Source of the DNA: an uncultured Collinsella sp.
Lineage (GTDB): Bacteria > Actinomycetota > Coriobacteriia > Coriobacteriales > Coriobacteriaceae
Length of the DNA: 11,780 nucleotides
Direction of reading: 5' to 3'
Assembly (NCBI GenBank): GCA_900542315.1
Contig: UQMV01000051.1
Span: 1-11,780, forward strand
Made by a program: the position numbers and the translations under genes. The notes beneath the pieces were generated by a model, which was not told where the DNA came from, made no database searches, and saw nothing but the letters and a program-made list of their open reading frames with translations. Positions 1 to 7,000 of the stretch are shown one piece after another; within the stretch, counting starts at the first letter, position 1, and the number at the start of each line of letters is the position of its first letter.

Positions 1-48
1 CGACCACCGAGATCTACACTCTTTCCCTACACGACGCTCTTCCGATCT
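1..48 (+). other. Illumina P5/TruSeq adapter sequence (artefact)
   Basis: The first 48 bases match the Illumina P5/TruSeq read 1 adapter from its eleventh base through the final CTTCCGATCT. The match is recalled from the published adapter sequence and is continuous over the whole stretch. This is library-preparation sequence left at a contig end, not genomic DNA. The biological sequence can be trusted only from about base 49. Confidence 0.97.
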
Positions 49-285
49 CTGCGGCTTTGTCTGCGGAAAACGGGGGTGTGCTCGGGGGTTCCAGAATTTG
101 CCGCATACTTCCGAAAACGGCGGTCCGACGGCAAGCAAAATGTCCTTCAGAACCCTGAGATAATGAACAGATGTAGCCGTTCGCCGCCAAATACCGTCCG
201 TTTAGGGGACCCGCCCTCGCCGCGCGGCCTCCTTACGGTTGAATAAATACACATCTATGGAATTACGTAAGAGAGGACTGTTCCA

Positions 286-1245
286 ATGAGCTACAAGACC
301 GTTTGTGTTGCCGGCGGCGGCGTGTTGGGAAGCCAGATTGCCTTTCAGGCAGCCTACTGCGGCTTCGATGTAACGATTTGGCTGCGCAGCGAGGGCAGCA
401 TCGGCCGCACCCAGCCCAAGATCGATCATGTGCGCGAGGAGTACATCGCGGCTATCGAAGGCATGGCGGACGGCACGGGTGAGTGGTGTGCCGGTATCGC
501 CGATAGCGGCCAGCCCTTCGACAAGGAGGTGGCACTCGCTGCCGTCGAGCGTGCCTACTCCACGCTCAAGCTGGAGCTCGATCTGGCCAAGGCCGTTGCC
601 GATGCCGATCTGGTCATCGAGTCTATGGCCGAGGACACCCAGGCAAAAATCGAATTCTACAAGAAGCTCGCCCCGGTCCTCCCGCAAAAGACCATCGTCG
701 TAACGAACTCCTCTACGCTGCTGCCGAGCACCTTTGCCAAGTACACCGGCCGCCCCGAGAAGTACCTGTCGCTACACTTTGCCAACTCCATCTGGAAGAA
801 CAACATGAGCGAGGTCATGGCCCAGAACCAAACCGACAAGCGCTACTTCGACGAGCTCGTCGACTTCGCCAACGACATTCGCATGTTGGCACTTCCCGTC
901 AACAAGGAAAAGAACGGCTACCTGCTCAACTCCATGCTGGTGCCGTGGCTGCTCTCGGGCCTTGACCTGTATGTCTCGGGCGTGAGTGACCCCAAGAGCA
1001 TCGACCTCGCATGGACGCGTGGTACCGGCGCCCCCAAGGGCCCGTTCCGCGTATTCGATACGGTGGGCATCCAGACGGCGTACAACATCGTTATGCAGTA
1101 TCAGAAGGTCCCGGGCCTGGTAAGCCCGCTGCTCAAAAAGATGATGATGCCCTACAACTTTAAGGCCATGGCATCCGTCCTCAAGAAAATGCTCGACGAA
1201 GGTAAGCTGGGCGAAAGCTCGGGCGAGGGCTTCTTCAAGTACTAA
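286..1245 (+). CDS. 3-hydroxyacyl-CoA dehydrogenase family protein
   Basis: This 319-residue protein belongs to the 3-hydroxyacyl-CoA / 3-hydroxybutyryl-CoA dehydrogenase family, cytoplasmic enzymes that interconvert 3-hydroxyacyl-CoA and 3-ketoacyl-CoA. The N-terminal Rossmann fold shows the dinucleotide-binding motif GGGVLG at residues 10-15 and the typical ADLVIES segment near 107-113. The residues expected to be catalytic are present with family spacing: S143 (in NSST), H164 (in LHFAN), E176 and N215. The C-terminal helical domain ends in GEGFFKY, also typical. The start is supported by a GAGAGG ribosome binding site about 9 bases upstream of the ATG. The acidic residue that usually ends the second beta strand and holds the NAD ribose is missing (sequence WLRS, residues 32-35), so NADP(H) use is possible. 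No partner beta-oxidation or butyrate genes are visible, so the substrate is unknown. The family call is firm; the exact reaction is not. Confidence 0.9.
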   Translation: MSYKTVCVAGGGVLGSQIAFQAAYCGFDVTIWLRSEGSIGRTQPKIDHVREEYIAAIEGMADGTGEWCAGIADSGQPFDKEVALAAVERAYSTLKLELDLAKAVADADLVIESMAEDTQAKIEFYKKLAPVLPQKTIVVTNSSTLLPSTFAKYTGRPEKYLSLHFANSIWKNNMSEVMAQNQTDKRYFDELVDFANDIRMLALPVNKEKNGYLLNSMLVPWLLSGLDLYVSGVSDPKSIDLAWTRGTGAPKGPFRVFDTVGIQTAYNIVMQYQKVPGLVSPLLKKMMMPYNFKAMASVLKKMLDEGKLGESSGEGFFKY

Positions 1246-1284
1246 AAAATGACCTCTCGGGGACGGAGGAAAACGGATCATTTT
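1246..1284. repeat. Imperfect inverted repeat, possible dispersed element or terminator
   Basis: Directly after the dehydrogenase stop codon, AAAATGACC (1246-1254) and GGATCATTTT (1275-1284) form an inverted repeat with one unpaired base. They flank a purine-rich core containing GGGGACGGAGG. The arm ends in TTTT, so it could act as a weak terminator for the upstream gene. It also looks like the short intergenic repeats common in this bacterial group, but only one copy is in the window, so that reading is inference. Confidence 0.4.
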
Positions 1285-1300
1285 CGGCCGCCAACAGTGA

Positions 1301-1804
1301 GAAGATGGACCCAGAAATAGAAAGGAGTGGCAATGGGCCGGCTCGGGCTTTGAGGACAAGCTGCTGCAAGCCCAAGGCGATTTTTCGCTCAACGCGGGCC
1401 AGCACAGTGTGACGTATCTGCCGAGTTCTGACACGGCAACGACCGGTCGCTACCAGGTGCTGCTGTACGACAACAACTTTGGCGCGGCCGAGAGCTACCC
1501 CAAGTTCGACTGGGGCCAGCTGGGCGCCGCGGTGGTGACCGACTACAGCAAGGGAACGCATTCGTTTGGGCGCATCTTTACAGTGGACGAGGCGGCCCGC
1601 ACCTACGAGCTTGTGGACCAGATCGCAGTACCGTTTTCAGGTTACGTCAACAGCGCGCAGCGCGTCGGCAATTCGAACAGCATGCTCGTGGCATCGGGCC
1701 AGGCCAAGACCTTTACCGAGTGCGATCGGTACGGTCTGGCCATCACCACCTACGAGATGGAGGCCGAGAAGTACATCTATCGCGTGTACAAGTACGAGCT
1801 GTAG
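1301..1804 (+). pseudogene. Arylsulfotransferase-like C-terminal remnant
   Basis: The frame is open from just after a stop at 1298-1300 to a TAG at 1802-1804, but it has no convincing start. The only early candidate is a GTG at 1409, which has no ribosome binding site and falls inside a conserved-looking block (NAGQHSVTYLP). The translated product resembles the C-terminal end of arylsulfate sulfotransferases (ASST family): the QHSV segment, LLYDNN, a beta-rich propeller-like stretch (FTVDEAARTYELVDQ) and the ending YIYRVYKYEL. Full-length members are several hundred residues longer and usually exported, so most of the gene is missing. A good ribosome binding site (AAAGGAG) and ATG at 1333 exist but lead to a stop after six codons in another frame. 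The break lies close to the inverted repeat at 1246-1284, suggesting a deletion. The family assignment is from pattern memory and moderately sure; the gene being broken is surer. Confidence 0.6.
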
Positions 1805-1906
1805 GGCCGCGGTTAGGTTTGACCAATGGAGTATGAAAACACGCCGTTCGCCGATGCTCCCTCCGCGAGTGGCAGCCATATGGTTTGATGTTAGATACAT
1901 ATAGTT

Positions 1907-1926
1907 GTCGCCAGCCTGCTGGCGAC
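1907..1926 (+). promoter_or_regulatory. Hairpin upstream of the leader ORF
   Basis: GTCGCCAG (1907-1914) and CTGGCGAC (1919-1926) form a perfect 8-bp stem with a CCTG loop. It sits downstream of an AT-rich stretch (1877-1906) that could hold a promoter, and about 15 bases before the Shine-Dalgarno site of the leader ORF at 1955. There is no T run after it, so it is a poor intrinsic terminator by itself. It may be part of a structured mRNA leader. Confidence 0.4.
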
Positions 1927-1954
1927 GTTCCCCCTGATATCGGAGGTTCCAGGT

Positions 1955-1993
1955 ATGTTTCGCGCTCCGTTAAACAACTATCGGTTGGGCTAA
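1955..1993 (+). CDS. Candidate 12-codon leader peptide
   Basis: An ATG at 1955 follows a strong Shine-Dalgarno site (GGAGG, 1942-1946) with 8-base spacing and encodes only MFRAPLNNYRLG before a TAA at 1991-1993. That stop is separated by a single C from the ATG of the next gene at 1995, which has no ribosome binding site of its own. This layout is typical of translational coupling, where ribosomes ending on the leader restart on the main gene. The peptide has no run of one amino acid that would suggest a classic attenuator. It is seen in sequence only; translation is inferred. It could instead be the displaced start of a frameshifted longer gene. Confidence 0.45.
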   Translation: MFRAPLNNYRLG

Positions 1994-1994
1994 C

Positions 1995-2444
1995 ATGGGT
2001 CGCCGTGCTACTTCGATAACCCTTGCAGTGGTCTGCCTGGCTGTGCTCCTGGGCGCTACAGGGCTGTTTGCTATAAGCCGAGAAACGTCCTATATGCAGG
2101 AATGCGCTTCCGAAGGGTTTGCCATTGATGGTTGCTATCGGGATGACAAAACGAGTCGGGAAACCCTGGCTTTTCTTGAGGAGGACAACTGTCGATGGCA
2201 GCTGGTCGACCAAGACGGAATCTGCGCAGACGGGCAGTTTAAGCGTATGGACGACCCCAATATTCTGGTGTTAAAGAGGGAAAACGGCGAAGAATTCGGT
2301 ACGGTCCACGTGGCGTATATGTCACGCCGACGCGAGCAAGGCCAGCTCTATCTATTTAGAAATAGCAAAGTGACCCGATTTTATCTGGTGAGCACCAGAC
2401 CTGCGTTTACGGTGGAGTCTGGCGATGTCGATCCGGACAGTTGA
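1995..2444 (+). CDS. Small predicted exported or membrane-anchored protein, unknown function
   Basis: I do not recognise this 149-residue protein. Residues 1-7 are positively charged (MGRRATS) and are followed by a hydrophobic segment at about 8-27, so it is likely exported or anchored by its N terminus. C14 is inside the hydrophobic segment and there is no clear lipobox. The rest is polar, with four cysteines (C37, C47, C66, C77) that could form two disulfides outside the membrane. Alternating hydrophobic and polar residues suggest a beta-rich fold. The ATG at 1995 lacks a Shine-Dalgarno site but lies one base after the stop of the leader ORF at 1955-1993, so its translation is probably coupled. 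It faces the DUF389 gene tail to tail. The ORF looks real because of the signal-like N terminus, but no homology is claimed. Confidence 0.65.
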   Translation: MGRRATSITLAVVCLAVLLGATGLFAISRETSYMQECASEGFAIDGCYRDDKTSRETLAFLEEDNCRWQLVDQDGICADGQFKRMDDPNILVLKRENGEEFGTVHVAYMSRRREQGQLYLFRNSKVTRFYLVSTRPAFTVESGDVDPDS

Positions 2445-2455
2445 TTCACGGCAAT

Positions 2456-2495
2456 AAAACGGCGAGCGGGGCGCGGGTGTGAACTGAACCCCGCT
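2456..2495 (-). terminator. Possible terminator between convergent genes
   Basis: AGCGGGG (2465-2471) and CCCCGCT (2489-2495) can pair across a 17-base loop. Read on the minus strand, the stem is followed after five bases by TTTTATT (complement of 2453-2459), consistent with a weak intrinsic terminator for the DUF389 gene. It lies in the gap between two genes pointing at each other and might serve both. The long loop and the gap before the T run lower confidence. Confidence 0.4.
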
Positions 2496-2569
2496 ATTTG
2501 CTCGTGTCCGTATCGCGTCTGCGCCTCGTCATAACTTGCGTCCGTGCGAGCGCTCATCCCGCGCCGGCA

Positions 2570-3709
2570 TTACTTCACGTCAAACTCCACGCGATCGAGC
2601 TCGGGCACATTGAGGTCGATGAGCTTGCGGGCGACGTGACGGTCGTGTGCCCCGAGCGCCTCGCTTGTCGTCACATGGGCGACAATCTCGCGCTCGACGA
2701 TACCCTCCTCCTTGCCTTCGGTAGCCGAGGTCTCGACGGCGACGGTGTAATCCTTAAAGCCTGGCAGCACCGCCGCAAGCTCGCGCGTGGTTTCGGTGAC
2801 GCCGTAGCCGTCCTGCACGCCGGCCTGCGCCGAGCCAATGGAACCCGCGGTCATAACGATGCAGGGGATGGCAAAGATCACCGTGCCCACAATGATGCGG
2901 CGGCGCACCTTGCGCGATAGCTCGTCGACCTCGGCTTTTTCCTCGGCGGTCACAATACCGTCGCCGTTCAGGTCGCGCTTGAGCGGCACGCGCAAAAGAA
3001 GCAGCACGGCTTCGGCGGCCAGTGCGATAAAGACCACGTTGATGCCAAACTCATAAAGCGCCGAGAGAAACAGTGACCCGCTTGCGATGGCGATGCCATA
3101 GCCCGCCGCACACAGGGGCGGCATGAGCGCGGTCGCCACGGCCACGCCGGCGATGAGCGTGGCGGGTTCCTGGTCGCGCGAGTTGCCCAGACCACCCGCA
3201 AAGCCGCCCGCGAGCGCGACGGCAAGGTCCCACACAGTCGGTGTCGAATTGTCGATGATGGCGGCCGTGGTGGTGCCAAGGGGTGAGAGCTTAAAGTACA
3301 ACGTGGACGTGACCAGGCAAAAGGCCATCTGTAGGGCCAAGCTCGCGATGGCCTCGACGGTAATCTCGCGGTCGAGCGTGGCGATGCCGTATGCCATGGC
3401 AAGGACCGAGCCCATGAGCGGGCAGATGAGCATGGCGCCTACAATGGCGATATCCGAGTCGATATCGAGGCCGATGCTCGCGATCAACATGGCAATGATC
3501 AGGATGCATAAGTGCGAGCCAGTCAGCCGCGCCCCGTTTACAAAGCGCTTGCGAATCACGTGATAGGGCGCGCGTCCCTCGCGAATGTTGAATGCCTGCT
3601 TTAGAAAGCGGCTTGCGTTCTCCATGGCCTCGCTGTGAGCGGGGCGGATGCCATGGCGCCGATGATGGCGCTCACGCAGTCGCTTGAGCTGTTGTTTGTC
3701 GAGTTCCAT
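2570..3709 (-). CDS. DUF389 family integral membrane protein with EF-hand-like loop
   Basis: This 379-residue inner-membrane protein has the sequence character of the DUF389 family, whose biochemical function is not established. It has a basic, His-rich cytoplasmic N terminus (1-60), then hydrophobic segments at about 64-80, 86-108, 118-138, 161-176, 184-210, 215-240 and 271-290, and a polar C-terminal domain (300-379). Conserved-looking blocks are IVGAMLICPLMGSVLAMAYG (89-108) and ATLIAGVAVATALMPPLCAAG (183-203). A 12-residue EF-hand-type loop, DLNGDGIVTAEE, occupies residues 246-257 between the sixth and seventh segments (bases 2939-2974). The start at 3709 is chosen because GAGG lies 5 bases upstream. 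A frame extension to 3835 would add a Cys- and Arg-rich stretch unlike a real N terminus. Family assignment is confident; the role (transport or signalling) is unknown. Confidence 0.88.
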   Translation of the reverse strand: MELDKQQLKRLRERHHRRHGIRPAHSEAMENASRFLKQAFNIREGRAPYHVIRKRFVNGARLTGSHLCILIIAMLIASIGLDIDSDIAIVGAMLICPLMGSVLAMAYGIATLDREITVEAIASLALQMAFCLVTSTLYFKLSPLGTTTAAIIDNSTPTVWDLAVALAGGFAGGLGNSRDQEPATLIAGVAVATALMPPLCAAGYGIAIASGSLFLSALYEFGINVVFIALAAEAVLLLLRVPLKRDLNGDGIVTAEEKAEVDELSRKVRRRIIVGTVIFAIPCIVMTAGSIGSAQAGVQDGYGVTETTRELAAVLPGFKDYTVAVETSATEGKEEGIVEREIVAHVTTSEALGAHDRHVARKLIDLNVPELDRVEFDVK

Positions 3710-3938
3710 GTCCACCTCGTTCCAGCGCGGTCCGCGCAACGCGCCCGTTGTCCTAACTCTACACCGTGGCGGGCGGGGTGTCTGTTGGATGCGGAATCCG
3801 ATAGGGCGGATGACGCGGGAGCAAATGCAAATCACAGGCTCAATTCCATCCCGCGAGAATATGATGCGCCAGCTCCTTCAAATGTGACGAAATTGTGAAG
3901 CACAGGAGCACGAATTTCAAAAAAACGCTGGTCGCCAA

Positions 3939-3950
3939 TGTTGCGCAACA
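3939..3950. promoter_or_regulatory. 12-bp palindrome in the 306-base intergenic region 3710-4015
   Basis: TGTTGCGCAACA is a perfect 12-base palindrome, a common shape for a repressor or activator site. It is flanked by near-identical A-rich words, GAATTTCAAAAA (3912-3923) and GAATTCAAAAA (3951-3961). A second short palindrome, ATACGTAT, is at 3979-3986. The whole intergenic region 3710-4015 between divergent genes holds no supported gene and becomes AT-rich from about 3880 towards the surface-protein start, so promoters are expected here. I could not assign a clear -35/-10 pair. Confidence 0.4.
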
Positions 3951-4015
3951 GAATTCAAAAATCGACAGCTACCGTTTGATACGTATGGATACATCCGTGT
4001 CAAAGGGAGAAAGCC

Positions 4016-7000
4016 ATGGCAAACTACAGTCCACAACACTTTGAGCCTCGGGCCAAGACTGTCAACGTCAAGGGCGTTGCTAACCGCGCCGTCGCAACCG
4101 TTTTGACGGCGGGCCTCATCGCTCAGCCGCTCATGTCGCCGCTGGCGGCAATCGCCGCACCGTCAACCGATAACGGCGATTCTGTTCAGGGGGGGTAGTT
4201 CTGTAGAGAACACCGTTGCCGCCGGTAACCAAGCGGTCGTAAAGACGGCTGCCCAGCTGGCCGAGGAGTCGGCAAAGCAGCTCAAGGACGCTCAGGCCGC
4301 CTACGATGCCGCCCAGAAGAAGGCCGACGCGGCGGGCCAGTCTCAAAAGCAGGCGCAGCAGCAAAAGAATCAGGCCTCGCAGGCTGTGAGCGACAACGAA
4401 ATCGAGCAGAACGCAGCAGAAGTCGCCGCGCTCCAGGAGAAGATTGACGAGCTCAAAGCCGCCGTCGAAAAGACCGAGCAGCAGCAGAAGAAGCTGGGCG
4501 ACCTGAACGATCAACTCGATCAAGCCAACAAGAGTGTCGAGGACAAGACCCAGGCGCTCAAGGACGCCAAGGCAAAGCAGGATGAGGCCAAGAAGGCCCT
4601 CGATGATGCCCAGGCCAAGCTCAAGGCCATGGGTATGGACGAGTACGAGGCCGCCAAGAAGGCCGTCGAGGACGCGCAGGCAAAGCTCGATGACGCCAAT
4701 AAGGCCGTTACTACTGCACAGGCCAATCTGGACCAGGCCAAGGCTGCCGAGGCCAGCGCCCAGCAGGAAAAGCAGAATACCGAGGCCGCTCTGACTTCCG
4801 CCCAGGCCAAGAAGCAGGAGACTGCCGCTGCGCTCGCAGCCGCAACCACCGCGCGCGATAACGCCCAGCAGAAGCTCAGCCAGGCGCAGGCCGCGCTCGA
4901 TGCCGCGACCTCGGGCACGGGTATCGACCTGAACGCGCTCGAGGCTGCCAAGGTCACTGCCGCCAGCGAGCTCGCGACCGCGCAGGCCGCGCTCGATGCC
5001 GCGACGACTGCAGACGCCACCGCACAGGCGAACCTGCAGGCTGCGCAGACTACCGTCACCGCCGCGCAGGAGAAGGCCAACGCCGCCAACGCTGCTGTGG
5101 CATCTGCCCAGTCTGCATACGATGCGGCAAACAAGGAGTACAACGCCGCCGCCAGTAAGCGTGACGCCGCGAAGTCGGCATACGAGCAGGCCCAGCAGAC
5201 CGAGGCCGACAAGAAGGCGGAGTACGATAAGTTTGTCGAAGTTCGCAAGCAGAAGTGCAGCGAGTGGGAGGCAGCCTGCGCCGCTTCGAACGCCGCGGAA
5301 AAGGCTTATGACGCTGCTAATGCCCAGGTTGAGGCTCTTGAGCAGCAGATTGCAGACCTAAAGTCCAACATGACCGTTGACCAGGAAGTCATCAGTCAGG
5401 GTATGTTCGGCTTCATGAACTACATCATCGGCGGCAGCCAGTTCACAGCCACGCAGAAGAAGAACGCCCAGGACGCCGTATCGATGCTGACCGGTGCCGA
5501 TGACAAGGCCGAATGGTATGACCAGTACGTCGATCAGGACATGTCTCGCGACACCAACCCGCTTTCCCTGGAGCAGATGCGCAACGCCCTGACATATCTC
5601 GACACCCAGAACAACCTCCGCAAGGCGAACGGTCAGTCGGCGCTCAGCGTCAGCCTCCGCATGACTGTGGCGGCAGCCCTTAATACATCATATTCATCGA
5701 ACATCTGGGGACACTCGAACTGCTATTTCGACAACGGGGAGAATCTTGCCGGTGGAGGCGGTGCATATACTGGCGGCGAGACTGAGGACACCCTAGGCTG
5801 GCCCTACACCGGTCTCTATACCCAGGAGAAGGAGACATTCGATAAGTACGTCGCACAGTATGGCGACGACCTCGGTAGCCACCGATATGATGCCTATTAC
5901 ATCTATCAGAACTACAACAGCATCTACCATGAGTGCGGGCACTATCTCAACATCATTGATTCCGCTACGGAAGCCATCGGTATTGCAACCGGTAGCGGTA
6001 AGAACACCGATTCCGAGGTAACCATCTTCGATTACAGTGCTGATGACACTCAGGCTGATTTCACTGTCTCCGAGTTCAAGAAGCTCGTCAACGACTACAT
6101 CGATTCCGCCTACAACGCAGGCGGCACGCAGGCGCAGAAGGAGCAGCTGAAGCAGCTTCAGAATAAGTTGGCAGAGGCGCAGAAGACGCTTGGCACGGCC
6201 GATACGGCATATCTCGCTGCTCTCAATAATCAGAAAGACGCACAAGACGCCTATACCGCGGCCGACACGAACATGAACACCGCCAAGGGCGAGTACGAGA
6301 AGGCTAAGTCCGCCACCGCCACCGCCAAGTCCGCCTACACCGCCGCCGAGGCCAAACTTAAGGGTATCGACGTCAAGACGCCCCAGACCAAGCTCGATGC
6401 CGCCAAGAGCGAGGCCGCTACTGCCCAGGCAGCTCTCGATAAGGCAAACGCCACGCTTGCTGACAGCAAGACGAAGGCAGCCGAGGCCGCTGCTCACAAG
6501 GCGAAGGCTCGCAGCGCCCGCGACGCCGCCAAGGTAAAGTCCGATCAGGCCAACGAGGCGTATGACAACGCTACCGCTTCGGTCAAGGACCTTGCCGCCA
6601 AGTGCGATGCCGCCAAGACGGATCTTGCGAACAAGCAGGGCACGCTTAACGATGCCAAGAAGGCCGACGACACTGCCCAGGCTGGCGTTGACAAGGCTCA
6701 GGCCGCAGATGTGCACGCCGCGACCGCTCTTTCGGGCGCCAAGCAGGCAGTTGCCGCCAAGACGCAGACCCTGTCCGACGCACAGGCGAAGGCCAAGGCC
6801 GCCGAGGACGAGCTTGCCACCGCAAACAAGGCCTTCGAGCGCTTCGCCGGTGCCCAGAAGGCGGTCGACGACGCCAAGGCCGCCTATGACGCTGCCGTCG
6901 CCGGTGTCGCCGATGCCCAGAAGCAGCTCGAGGCCGCCAACGAAGCCGTCGTCGATGCGAACTTCGAGATCGTCAAGGCCAAGGCCGAGCTTGCCAGCGA

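Noticed and set aside
1409..1411. GTG as a true start of a 131-residue gene
   Set aside because: No ribosome binding site, and family-like sequence continues upstream of it to at least about 1337.
3710..3835. Upstream extension of the DUF389 protein by 42 residues
   Set aside because: The internal ATG at 3709 has a good ribosome binding site, and the extension is Arg/Cys/Pro-rich and unlike a natural N terminus.
4386..4388. GTG as the start of a 1031-residue surface protein
   Set aside because: It lies inside the coiled coil without a ribosome binding site and would have no signal peptide despite a cell-wall sorting signal.
4884..5005. CRISPR-like direct repeats
   Set aside because: Only two exact copies, within a coding frame, with coding spacer sequence; this is protein-repeat structure.
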